A DNA stretch of 13,928 nucleotides from Methanobacteriota archaeon (GCA_002727695.1 PBXT01000005.1:3620-17547), one strand, 5' to 3'. Shown: positions 1-8,213, numbered from the stretch's first letter. Numbers and translations are program-made. Notes: generated by a model from the letters alone, not told the origin.

Positions 1-2153
1 GATGTTACTGCAGTTGAGTTCCACGGGTCCAGCGCGGTTTCGCCCGGTCCTGTATTCTCTGTAGAGTTCAGACGAGTGTAGAGAATTTCTTCTCCGGCAC
101 TTGCATTTCCAAAGTCAAGCCAAGCGATGTGAATGTTGTTTTGTGGGTCCGTCAAAAGTGCCGGATAAGCAGAAGTCTGGCTGCTGCCTTGTGGCATTTG
201 TTGCCATCCTTCAACTTCAGAGATTGGAGTGTCTTCGATTCTCTTGATTGCGTAAGTTGACAATCCGTTTGGAACTCCATCCCATTCTCCTGCACCCTGT
301 AGTCTCAGTTTGGTGTAGTAGATTTCGTATGGTACGTTCTTTTCGAAGCCATAGTCACGTCCATCCATCCAAGCGATGTGAGTGTTACCTTGCATGTCAA
401 CACCAATCGAAGGGTGGAATGAGAATGCGTCATCGATGGTTACACGTGTATCGTTTACAACGACTAAGTGCCCTTCGCTTCCACGGCCCATGTCTTCTGC
501 ATACCCGTTCCCTAGAGTAGTGTGTCCAGGGTTTCCAGGTACCCAAGATGGGTCGTTGTCCATCTTACCGTATGGGTCCAATACTGTCATGAAAATCTCA
601 CGAGAGTTGTTTGTTGAGATGTAAACCATTGCTTCTACAAGAAGTTGCATCTGGCTTGCTCCACCGGTTCCTGATGGGAACTCGTAGGTTTGTCCACCAG
701 CATCAGTTGCGCGAACAGAGTTTCCAGGGCAGTTTCTAGTTGCGGTAGAAACAACGCCGTTTGGACATTGAGATAGGTCGCGCATGTGAGATTCAATGTT
801 GTTAGCACCACCGTAGGATTGACCATACAATCCTACAGGAACTACGCCGGCCGCCACACAGTTGTCGTGCGCTTCGTTAATCGAAGTTGTATCATCAGCC
901 TGCTGAGATGGGTCACCATCCTTTGGTCCTTCATCAGATACCGGCAGAACGATCTTTGTTGCGTTAGGATTCCAGCGGTGGTCTGATGCAGTTGGTGGGT
1001 TACCTGGAACGTTTCCAACTGAATCCTTCCAAGACAAGCATGCCCAGTTAGAACCAGGGCCCCAATCTTCACCAGAATATCCAGAATATGTTGCGCCATT
1101 GTAAACAGTACCCGGTAGAGTTCTCAGACCTCCGGAGTCATCGTTAGCAACCAATCCAAGAGCGGTGTTACGAGGTCCAGAGTTCTTGTTATGCTGTGCA
1201 CAGTTACCAGAGCTAGCGGCACCCGGTAAGGTGTTTCCTAATCCATAGATTGTTTCGTAAACTGTCATGTTTCCTTCTTCTAGCATTGGCTTAATTCCCT
1301 TGAAGAATCCGCCAGAAGCAAAGTTTCCACCGTAAATTACTGTGCATACATCTGCCCACTCAGAGTACATAGAACCAGATGTATCTACTACGAATACCAG
1401 TTCTACCTTTCCTCCACGAGTGTCGTCCCATGCGATTTGGACGTAGTCGTTTGCATCAACTACAATGTCAGGGTGGCCCTTGTGTCCAATGATTGGAGTT
1501 AGTAATGTATCATCGAATAGAATGATTGCATTTTGCACACTGTAGTCAGGCTGCAACATCTTGTAGTAGATCTGTGGCTGCTGGAAGAACATGTCCAGAG
1601 AATCATAGTTGTCTTGCCAAACGATGTGTATGTTGCCTTTTGAGTCAACATCGATTGCTGGCCAATCACGGTTGTTAATGTGCTGAGCGACGATGTAGTC
1701 GTCAATTGCAGTTAGGGTTCCGTCGTCAGAAACCGAGCCGTCCATTGCAGTGTTGAATGGATGTAATGCAGTGTACATGATTTTGTGTTGTCCTGAGTGG
1801 TCAGCCCATACAATGTGTACGCGGTCGTTCTCGTCAATTACCATATCTGGGTGGTAGATTTTGTGAAGACCTGCGCCTGTAACTTGAGTTGCATCAATCA
1901 GCGTGTCACCACGTGGTGAAATCATTGAGTAATACAAGTGCTGATTAGAGCGACTCCAAACAACGTGAACGTTGCCTTCAGAGTCAGCAGCAACCGCTGA
2001 CATGCGGTCGGATGAACCCCCGCCATCCACGACTTGAATCGCTTCAGTAATGACAACTTGCGTTGCAGCAGCTGGGGCTGCCATCATAATTCCAGATAGT
2101 GTTGAAAGCAGCATAATTGCTGCAAGGCTAATCGACTTCATTTTTTGTCCCAT
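1..2153 (-). CDS. Secreted beta-propeller-like repeat protein with an inserted von Willebrand A domain (partial, C-terminus beyond left edge)
   Basis: The frame stays open for 717 codons from ATG 2153 to the left edge. An AGGAAGG Shine-Dalgarno lies 7 bases upstream of that ATG; an in-frame ATG at 2141 is the alternative. Residues 1-30 form a signal peptide: basic start, hydrophobic core, Ala-rich end suggesting cleavage near residue 30. The mature part has repeats of the form Asp-x-x-Asn-x-His-Ile-x-Trp-x-Asp followed by a Tyr-Tyr-x-x-Leu strand, with the Trp at residues 66, 116, 179, 242, 595 and 678. Such motifs occur in secreted beta-propellers. Between about residues 249 and 517 sits a vWA-like domain: MIDAS DTSGS at 257-261, a candidate metal Thr 330 and a beta-strand/Asp at 401-407. 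It contains six Cys, fitting disulfides in an extracellular domain. The protein is probably secreted or surface-bound, with metal-dependent ligand binding. The fold calls are well supported; the ligand and function are unknown. Confidence 0.85.
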   Translation of the reverse strand, partial: MGQKMKSISLAAIMLLSTLSGIMMAAPAAATQVVITEAIQVVDGGGSSDRMSAVAADSEGNVHVVWSRSNQHLYYSMISPRGDTLIDATQVTGAGLHKIYHPDMVIDENDRVHIVWADHSGQHKIMYTALHPFNTAMDGSVSDDGTLTAIDDYIVAQHINNRDWPAIDVDSKGNIHIVWQDNYDSLDMFFQQPQIYYKMLQPDYSVQNAIILFDDTLLTPIIGHKGHPDIVVDANDYVQIAWDDTRGGKVELVFVVDTSGSMYSEWADVCTVIYGGNFASGGFFKGIKPMLEEGNMTVYETIYGLGNTLPGAASSGNCAQHNKNSGPRNTALGLVANDDSGGLRTLPGTVYNGATYSGYSGEDWGPGSNWACLSWKDSVGNVPGNPPTASDHRWNPNATKIVLPVSDEGPKDGDPSQQADDTTSINEAHDNCVAAGVVPVGLYGQSYGGANNIESHMRDLSQCPNGVVSTATRNCPGNSVRATDAGGQTYEFPSGTGGASQMQLLVEAMVYISTNNSREIFMTVLDPYGKMDNDPSWVPGNPGHTTLGNGYAEDMGRGSEGHLVVVNDTRVTIDDAFSFHPSIGVDMQGNTHIAWMDGRDYGFEKNVPYEIYYTKLRLQGAGEWDGVPNGLSTYAIKRIEDTPISEVEGWQQMPQGSSQTSAYPALLTDPQNNIHIAWLDFGNASAGEEILYTRLNSTENTGPGETALDPWNSTAVT

Positions 2154-2248
2154 GTAGAAACCTTCCTAACGACACTTTTTGGTATCACTACTGGTACTTA
2201 ACCGCGACCCTCTCGGGTCATACGCGATTGGTTTACGACATGTAGCTA

Positions 2249-2887
2249 TCAAAGCCAATCAGTGGGGTCGAAATCCTCGCCAAAGGACATGGATTCATCC
2301 GCTTGGATTTCTGTCGGTTGAGGAGAAGATGGTCTCCCGACTCTCTGTCTGCCATCTTTCTTGTTTTTCCAGTCATCAACGGGCCCTGGATTTCCAGTTC
2401 CCGCCCCAAACGTGTATTTGATTTCGTGAATGACTCCTAGTTTTGCTAGCCACAAACTACGCAGATTTTGCATCATTTCGTTTTTAGTTAATCCATCAAA
2501 CCATAGTGGCTCGCTGACATTGAATGCTTGTAGTGGTCCGGGTCTTTCTTTGCCCGAATGCCCGAGGTGAATTCCCCAATCAACTCCTGATGCAATCAAC
2601 TGCATTCGGCACTCGTGCATCCAAGTTTTCCACTCTTCTTCATCTGTTTTCATCAAGCCTCTCATAGCTTCTTGTTGCCCTTCATCGACTCTTGTCATAG
2701 ATGAAATTGCGAGTAAGTCTCTGCCCTTTGGAATGACGACTGCGAACATGTGCCCATTCTTTCCTTGAGGATATTTGACTAGCAAATGCATTTGCGCACG
2801 CGGGTCGTCCTGCTCACGTATTTCGATCCGTTCGCTGGCAAGCCATGAACGGACGAGTCTCTCTGCTTCCTCGGGCGACATATCCAT
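2249..2887 (-). CDS. DUF2299-like conserved archaeal protein with a disordered tail
   Basis: This 212-residue soluble protein has no signal peptide or membrane helix. I chose ATG 2887 because a GGAG Shine-Dalgarno lies 9 bases upstream; an in-frame GTG at 2902 falls inside that leader and is probably not a start. Residues 4-20 form an amphipathic helix. A beta-rich stretch with a Tyr-Pro and a PKGRD turn follows at about 35-60. A helical middle region comes next, then a conserved-looking segment at 130-153 (FDGLTKNEMMQNLRSLWLAK). The overall order resembles the archaeal DUF2299 family from memory; this was not searched. Residues about 160-212 are polar, rich in Gly, Pro and Lys and then acidic, and probably disordered. 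The gene follows the acyltransferase by fewer than 30 bases, so the two are probably co-transcribed. Function is unknown. Confidence 0.75.
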   Translation of the reverse strand: MDMSPEEAERLVRSWLASERIEIREQDDPRAQMHLLVKYPQGKNGHMFAVVIPKGRDLLAISSMTRVDEGQQEAMRGLMKTDEEEWKTWMHECRMQLIASGVDWGIHLGHSGKERPGPLQAFNVSEPLWFDGLTKNEMMQNLRSLWLAKLGVIHEIKYTFGAGTGNPGPVDDWKNKKDGRQRVGRPSSPQPTEIQADESMSFGEDFDPTDWL

Positions 2888-2915
2888 TCCGAAACACTCC
2901 ACTAACTTGAACCGT

Positions 2916-4454
2916 TCACTTTAGTAAGTCATGCAATTTTTTGATATCTGAACTTACTAAGGCGTTGCATTTCATTCTACGAATCCACTTAGTAAAATCA
3001 GATACTGCGTCCCAGCCATTAGCGAATGAGATTGCCGAAACCCAAAATATCACAATAGCTGAAACCCATAGTGTTACGATTGCTAACCCTTCTTGCCACA
3101 ATTCACTACCATACATTCCAACTAAATCATATTCCAAATCAGAATTGAAAATTATCGCTAATGCTGTAATTATAGTCGCCAAAATTGGCCACCATAACAT
3201 CGAGCCGAACATTCCGAAAAGCATGTGGTAGGAGGTTCTTGCATCCAACCCCTCGTCGGTACGGTCCCCAAGGTATCTGCCTAGTGCGATTTGCCAGCCC
3301 ATGCTAAGAATCAATGTAGGTAAGAATAGCATAAATGGAATGAATTTCAATATATCAACTACAGCGCCAAAAGGAGAAAATCCTCTGAGGCCATCGCACT
3401 TAGAATTGATATCCCGTCCATCCAATCCAGATTCGTTCAGTTTGTCTCCAACCCTTGTAGCAATTTCTTGAACTTCTGGGGTTGCTGGTTCATTCTTGAG
3501 TCTGCGAATCTCTAGTACTTCTTCTCTCCAAGTCAACTCTGGTTTCTTTTCAATACGCCTTTGGACGTGAGCAATAACTGAATCTCGGTGAACTTCGCTG
3601 AATGTCTCACGATTGGGCGTCAGCGGCTCCAATTTCTCTTTCAAAATGTCCCTTAATCCAGTTACAACATCCGCAGGAGGTTCCATCCAGTCTCCTGCGC
3701 CTACGGTTTCAATCAATTCAGAAGGAAGTTGGTCGTGTGGTAGTTCAATTGGTTCTCCATATTCCACCCAGCAATCTGTTCTGAACAAATGCCTGGTCCT
3801 GAAATGCAATCCAATTGGAATTAGTGTTGGTATCTTCCTTCCATTCGCTTTAGCGTGGGCTGCTGCTGCTAAAACCGTTCGGAAAGGTCCAGTTTTGAGG
3901 CGGATCAGGTGGCTCTCTGAGTGGCTGGTTCCTTCAGGGAATAATGCACAACCAAATCCATGAGAGATTCCTGTTGCTAAGTTAAGCAATGAGCGCCCAT
4001 TAAGGTAGCTCGCTTCTTCTTCAGAACAGCCGCCGCGCAACAATTCTGCTTTACGGACCACTGGTTGAACTGCGAATTTACGCGCCCAGAAACCTAAGAT
4101 TGGGCGAGTAACCAAATCGTGGCGGCCACCGACAACGAATTTCTTTGGATGGGTTAAGAAAATCGCAATTGGGTCCATTAAACCGTTAGTGTGCCATGCT
4201 GAACACATGCTACCTCTGTCTGTAGGTACATTCTCTCCACCTGTGGTCTCGAAGGTTCTGAATTGAGAATACATTGTTCGCCTGAGCATGAAGTATCCCA
4301 ATTCAGTAAAAAACGGTGAGCCGGGGTAGTTTTTGTCAAAGGTTGGAAGGGGTGCGTCGATTAGTTTGTCATACTTCATTCGAGTTGCTGATGCCGAAAG
4401 TTCGGGTAGCAAATCGCCGTGATGGTCTCTTGCGCCATCAAATCCCTTCTTCAT
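2916..4454 (-). CDS. PlsC/GPAT-type membrane acyltransferase (LPLAT superfamily)
   Basis: The 512-residue protein carries a lysophospholipid acyltransferase domain at about residues 60-240. The catalytic motif is H88-TNGLM-D94, with five residues between His and Asp as in the GPT2/SCT1-like LPLAT subgroup rather than the usual HX4D. FPEGTS at 172-177, LKTG at 186-189 and IPIGLHF at 212-218 match motifs III and IV. Helical linkers follow, then about three membrane helices near 366-392, 409-436 and 455-478. Family members transfer a fatty acyl chain to glycerol-3-phosphate, dihydroxyacetone phosphate or a lysolipid at the inner face of the membrane. The start ATG 4454 overlaps the HIT stop codon as ATGA, and a strong AAAGGAGG lies 7 bases upstream inside the HIT gene, so translation is probably coupled. 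Substrate cannot be read from the sequence. An ester-lipid acyltransferase is noteworthy in an archaeon. Confidence 0.85.
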   Translation of the reverse strand: MKKGFDGARDHHGDLLPELSASATRMKYDKLIDAPLPTFDKNYPGSPFFTELGYFMLRRTMYSQFRTFETTGGENVPTDRGSMCSAWHTNGLMDPIAIFLTHPKKFVVGGRHDLVTRPILGFWARKFAVQPVVRKAELLRGGCSEEEASYLNGRSLLNLATGISHGFGCALFPEGTSHSESHLIRLKTGPFRTVLAAAAHAKANGRKIPTLIPIGLHFRTRHLFRTDCWVEYGEPIELPHDQLPSELIETVGAGDWMEPPADVVTGLRDILKEKLEPLTPNRETFSEVHRDSVIAHVQRRIEKKPELTWREEVLEIRRLKNEPATPEVQEIATRVGDKLNESGLDGRDINSKCDGLRGFSPFGAVVDILKFIPFMLFLPTLILSMGWQIALGRYLGDRTDEGLDARTSYHMLFGMFGSMLWWPILATIITALAIIFNSDLEYDLVGMYGSELWQEGLAIVTLWVSAIVIFWVSAISFANGWDAVSDFTKWIRRMKCNALVSSDIKKLHDLLK

Positions 4455-4894
4455 TCAGCGGCCTCCTTTATTGCATTGCACAGATTTGCAAGTGCGGCGA
4501 AATCTGGTGGATTTGGGGGTGCAGCATTAGGGAACATAGCCGGTAAAGCTCTGCCGCCATCGCCTTGTTTGCGTGGGATAACATGAACATGAACATGAGG
4601 AATCTCTTGGCCTGCCAAAGGACCATCGTGAATTGTAACAGTAAAATCTGTTGTTCCAAAATAGTTGGATAATTTTGACTGAGTTTGCTTAACTCCGGAA
4701 AATAACTTCATCAAATCTGAATCGGATAAGTCGGCTAATCTCTGCGAGGGGTTTTCTAGCACAACCAGTGTGTGTCCTTGTGAGCGAGGGAACACATCGA
4801 GGAAGGATGCCCACCCGTCTCCTCGGCAAATAAAGTTCCCAGGGATTTCTCCAGCAAGGATTTTCTCGAAAAGAGTGGGCTCTGCCATATACAT
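4451..4894 (-). CDS. HIT-family (histidine triad) nucleotide-binding hydrolase
   Basis: The 147-residue protein is collinear with the HIT family: an N-terminal FEKILAGEIP segment at 9-18, FLDVFPRSQGHTLV at 31-44, and the histidine triad H100-V-H102-V-H104-V-I. His102 is expected to be the nucleophile. Family members hydrolyse or transfer nucleoside monophosphates from substrates such as AMP-lysine, adenosine phosphoramidates or dinucleoside polyphosphates, in the cytoplasm. Length is close to the usual 110-150 residues; the last 30 residues have a Pro-rich stretch before a terminal helix. ATG 4894 is preferred to ATG 4888 because a GAGGTG lies 12 bases before it. The gene is 35 bases downstream of the flavoprotein gene and overlaps the acyltransferase by 4 bases, suggesting one operon. 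The in vivo substrate is unknown. Confidence 0.9.
   Translation of the reverse strand: MYMAEPTLFEKILAGEIPGNFICRGDGWASFLDVFPRSQGHTLVVLENPSQRLADLSDSDLMKLFSGVKQTQSKLSNYFGTTDFTVTIHDGPLAGQEIPHVHVHVIPRKQGDGGRALPAMFPNAAPPNPPDFAALANLCNAIKEAAE
4462..4469 (-). promoter_or_regulatory. Strong Shine-Dalgarno for the acyltransferase, inside the HIT gene
   Basis: On the minus strand the sequence reads AAAGGAGG and ends 7 bases before ATG 4454. It lies within the last codons of the HIT gene. Together with the ATGA stop/start overlap it fixes the acyltransferase start and implies co-translation from one mRNA. Confidence 0.7.
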
Positions 4895-4929
4895 TCGAAG
4901 TACTCACACCTCAAAGTTTTGAGGGTGTT

Positions 4930-6561
4930 TCATTCACTAGGAGATAATACCCAGGTGCCTGATGTTCCCTTTCGAATTGCTAATGTGGAAAGGTTACCAT
5001 CGATATCTATCAATGTGTGATGTAATTGCTCATCATCCTGTTCTGTGAAGTCTGTTCTTTGGTGAGTGCCGCGGCTTTCTGTTCTCGAAATTGCACTTTG
5101 AACCGTTGCCTTAGCCAACCTAATTCCCGCTTTCAATCGCAGTGCTTCAAGCAGGTTCGTGTTGTATAATCTGCCAGAGTCGTCAAGGTGTAATTTGCCT
5201 GCAGAATCTGCCAATGCATCCAATGATTCCAAAGCGGACTCGAGTCCTTGTGCGTCTCTAGAATAGCCCATGCTTGCTTGCATAACCTCCGCTAACTTGG
5301 CAAATAACGGTCCTGCTCTCTGTACTGGCCCATCTTCAGCACCTGCCATATCAAAATCTAGGTCTGCTTCTACCGCTCCAAGTGCAATTTCAAGCGCTGC
5401 TCTTCCCGTGTGTGAAGTCTTTCCAGCATGATCTGCTGCATGTTCTCCAGCAGCGGCTCCTCCTGCCATTGAATCAAGCAATCTGTTGCCTGCGATTAAT
5501 CCAGCACCATGTAATCCAGAGCATGCTGAGTCGCCTGCAGCATACAATCCTGTGAACCAGCGAGACCATTTTCCAGTTACTGCACGTCCGTGTTCATCAG
5601 TAGCGATTCCACCAATGGTAGTCGCAACTCTTGGATGGATTGGTACTGTTTGTTTCTTCATATTGATTCCAAGTCTTTGGTTAACTAATTCGAAAGTTTG
5701 AGCCCACCAAACCGATGATTCACCCATGTTTCTTGCATCTAAAACAGCGTCTGAATTAGAGCCAATTGCAGTAGCTAAAGCGGTGGTATCTGCTGTTAAA
5801 TCGACATCGATTGGAGTGCCGTTAGAATGGTGTAGTGTCGCTCCGTCTGCCAGTAGGCCGATTGGCAGAACAACATTCGTTCCGCTTACTGCTAATGGCG
5901 CCCATGCGACGAATTCTAAATCTCTCACTGCAAGCCCTGCTTTCATTGCTAAATCCAAACCAAGTCCTACATTGCTTCCTGTCCAGATTCCTTCATATCC
6001 GCCATCGGCGATTATTACTGATTTTGCCTGCAAAGCGTTGAGTGAGCCTGTGGTCATATCCAACGCTATAACTCCGTGAATTTGTTTACCTGAGTGGACC
6101 AGTTCTAGGGGTACTTGGTCGCCTCGGCGGACAACACCGTGCTTCATACACTGTTCTTCGAGAACTTGTTGAGTGCCTCGGACCATCGAGTCTCCGGCAC
6201 CTGCCAATCTTGGTAAAGTGTGTCCCGATGCTTTTCTGACAAGTGGAATACCGTCTGCGTCTCTGCGGAAAATAACTCCCCACCGCTCCAACAAATCCAC
6301 TTGGCGAGTCGCTTGAGAAACTCTGTGTGATACGATGTCTTGGTCGCACAGGAACCCGCCAGCACGGATTGTATCATCTCTGTGAGATTTAGTGGTGCTC
6401 TCTTTGAGAGGTGCTGCAATGCCATCAACTGCTGAACTGTTGCCAACTCCAAGGCTATCTGCAGACATCATCAAAGTAGATGCTCCTGCTTTTGCTGCGC
6501 TTGCTGATGCTCTGAGTGCGGCTGGTCCGTCTCCGATTACGATGATGTCCCATGCTTCCAC
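4930..6561 (-). CDS. SdhA/FrdA-like flavoprotein with altered active site
   Basis: With GTG 6561 as start (GGAGGTG lies 6 bases upstream) the protein has 543 residues; GTG 6570 is possible but overlaps that leader. The fold of the succinate dehydrogenase/fumarate reductase flavoprotein family is visible throughout: a Rossmann FAD motif (IGDGPAALRAS, Gly10 and Gly12), the HRDD and LCDQD segment near 60-75, a second FAD motif GLYAAGDSAC at 338-347, and the C-terminal helical domain with RTESRG at 493-498. Compared by hand with remembered E. coli SdhA/FrdA sequences, the HPTG histidine, the Glu of the TEG motif, the HYTMGG histidine and the ANRLG arginine correspond to Ala221, Ile234, Ala313 and Leu355. 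The His that binds FAD covalently corresponds to Gly40. Arg277 may match the catalytic Arg. It is probably an FAD oxidoreductase with a different substrate, or an inactive paralogue. No iron-sulfur or membrane-anchor subunit gene is adjacent. Confidence 0.85.
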   Translation of the reverse strand: MEAWDIIVIGDGPAALRASASAAKAGASTLMMSADSLGVGNSSAVDGIAAPLKESTTKSHRDDTIRAGGFLCDQDIVSHRVSQATRQVDLLERWGVIFRRDADGIPLVRKASGHTLPRLAGAGDSMVRGTQQVLEEQCMKHGVVRRGDQVPLELVHSGKQIHGVIALDMTTGSLNALQAKSVIIADGGYEGIWTGSNVGLGLDLAMKAGLAVRDLEFVAWAPLAVSGTNVVLPIGLLADGATLHHSNGTPIDVDLTADTTALATAIGSNSDAVLDARNMGESSVWWAQTFELVNQRLGINMKKQTVPIHPRVATTIGGIATDEHGRAVTGKWSRWFTGLYAAGDSACSGLHGAGLIAGNRLLDSMAGGAAAGEHAADHAGKTSHTGRAALEIALGAVEADLDFDMAGAEDGPVQRAGPLFAKLAEVMQASMGYSRDAQGLESALESLDALADSAGKLHLDDSGRLYNTNLLEALRLKAGIRLAKATVQSAISRTESRGTHQRTDFTEQDDEQLHHTLIDIDGNLSTLAIRKGTSGTWVLSPSE

Positions 6562-6626
6562 GTGCTCCACCTCCGGTGGAGTGTGCGAAGAGTGGGCATG
6601 TGATAAGTAACGCGCATAGATTCTCC

Positions 6627-8174
6627 CTAAACGGAGGTTGGAGAATCCACTATTGGCAGAGAGGTTTCACCCTTCAATCGCGCTTTTAGCATACGCTTCA
6701 AACGTTGTCTGGAAATATTGCTTTCACCTACCAGTACGCGGGTTTTGATGATTCTGGAGCCGATAACATTTCCATCATCGTCGCGTAAAATGACCTGGAC
6801 ATTTCTGCGGCCTTTCACGTTTTCATTCCATGCAACGCCAATCCACAAAATAATTCCTTTTTCGAGATATTTTGGCATCCAATCTAGAGCGTCTTCAACA
6901 AGTGGGTCTGTGATCTTCACCGCAGATTCCGGGCCGGGGCACGAAAGCAATTCGAAACGATGTTCTTGTTTTTCAGGCATTCCACCAGGTACGATAACCT
7001 CAACCCGCAAGTGGCGGTCTTGTTCTGTTTGGTTGTTCAGGGCGATGAATAAGTGGCCCGTGCGTTTACTGCAGCGGTCTGCTAATGCTACATCCATTCG
7101 CCAAGGGTTCTCAGTAATCGATGCCGCCCCTGCCAACAAATCATTTTGTAATCTGTCGAGTAAATCGAAAACCTCGACTTGCCAAGCTCTAGCATGCGAA
7201 ATTAATCTCTGAATTTTTACCCAATTGAATGGTGCTTTCTCATCGAAAAGTAAAGTTTCAATCGCCATTGGCTTGATGAATTCCTTCAGTTCATTCATCG
7301 TTTCTTCATCGTTTAAATCGCCTCGGCTATTGAGGTGTAAAAGATAGAGAAGCCTTTCTCTCGCCTGCTTATTTTCAACTCCTGGCAATAATGAATCTGG
7401 AAGTTCACTTTCCCATTTATTCCACAACAAAGAGTGATCTGGGTCGAGATGAGCATAAATCAAATCACCAAGAATTGTGTCTAATTTCATAGGATGGTGG
7501 GTTGGAGAATGCATAACCAAATATGGTAATTCATCTCCTAATTTTCTAATGGAATCGGTAGTGAAAATCGCATGGAATGAGAGAGCTAGGCTAGAAGTCA
7601 GCGTGATCAGCAAAACTAGGTTGTATGCCAGCCCATTAGGCTCTAAGCCCGCTGCAAGAATTAACAAAAATATCGAAATTGCTGCCAGAATTGTAGCAGT
7701 GGCATTGTGTAGTCGAACATCATTCAGGCCGGCTTTTATCCTGTCCATTCCAGGTTCAGCCATCATATCTCTGCGAAGTCCATCGACTATCGCTTCCTCT
7801 TTCCATAGGGATGAGCGAAGAGTAAGCGCAGTCATTCCTCGCTCCGCGGCAATAAACGATGGTGCTATCGAAATTGCAAGCAAGGGTATCCAAAGTAAAA
7901 TCATCAGTGTTGGTTTAGCGAGTGGATGAAATGGAGCAACGACTCCCGCAAGAGCGGTTAGTGCCATCAGTAAACCAACAGCTCTACGTGTTATCAGTAA
8001 AGATGGCCGGCAAGCCAATTTTCCATATTTCACTCGATGCCTTTCGGCTAATTTGTATTCGGCTAGAGAGACTGAAAGTGAATCTTCACTACGGTCGAAA
8101 TCCTTGCTATATGGATTAGGCAAAGTGGATTCTTTGCCGGGAATCACTTTCTTCAATGGAGATTCCTCAGCCAT
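6627..8174 (-). CDS. Four-helix membrane protein with a large soluble C-terminal region, function unknown
   Basis: I do not recognise this 515-residue protein. ATG 8174 is chosen because GGAGTG ends 8 bases upstream; the in-frame GTG at 8192 lies in the leader. The first 60 residues are polar and charged. Two helical hairpins follow at about 63-82/88-110 and 157-177/183-205, separated by a charged amphipathic stretch. Residues 206-350 look mostly helical and acidic. Residues 370-485 alternate short hydrophobic strands with turns (HLFIALN, RVEVIVPGG, IILWIGVAW, NVQVILRDDDGN), suggesting a beta-sandwich domain. The C-terminus has a basic helix (RLKRMLKARLKG) and a short polar tail. There is no signal peptide, so the soluble parts are probably cytoplasmic. 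It precedes the flavoprotein gene by 65 bases and may be the first gene of that operon. Confidence 0.8.
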   Translation of the reverse strand: MAEESPLKKVIPGKESTLPNPYSKDFDRSEDSLSVSLAEYKLAERHRVKYGKLACRPSLLITRRAVGLLMALTALAGVVAPFHPLAKPTLMILLWIPLLAISIAPSFIAAERGMTALTLRSSLWKEEAIVDGLRRDMMAEPGMDRIKAGLNDVRLHNATATILAAISIFLLILAAGLEPNGLAYNLVLLITLTSSLALSFHAIFTTDSIRKLGDELPYLVMHSPTHHPMKLDTILGDLIYAHLDPDHSLLWNKWESELPDSLLPGVENKQARERLLYLLHLNSRGDLNDEETMNELKEFIKPMAIETLLFDEKAPFNWVKIQRLISHARAWQVEVFDLLDRLQNDLLAGAASITENPWRMDVALADRCSKRTGHLFIALNNQTEQDRHLRVEVIVPGGMPEKQEHRFELLSCPGPESAVKITDPLVEDALDWMPKYLEKGIILWIGVAWNENVKGRRNVQVILRDDDGNVIGSRIIKTRVLVGESNISRQRLKRMLKARLKGETSLPIVDSPTSV

Positions 8175-8213
8175 GTCACTGGCACTCCACACATTGGTAT
8201 GTCATTTTTGGAA

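Noticed and set aside
2941..3963. Plus-strand open frames opposite the acyltransferase gene.
   Set aside because: They have no recognisable domains or start signals and lie entirely opposite a gene with clear family motifs, so they are mirror frames.
5726..6079. Plus-strand open frame of 117 codons opposite the flavoprotein gene.
   Set aside because: It lies opposite a well-supported gene, has no Shine-Dalgarno or TATA box and shows no family resemblance.
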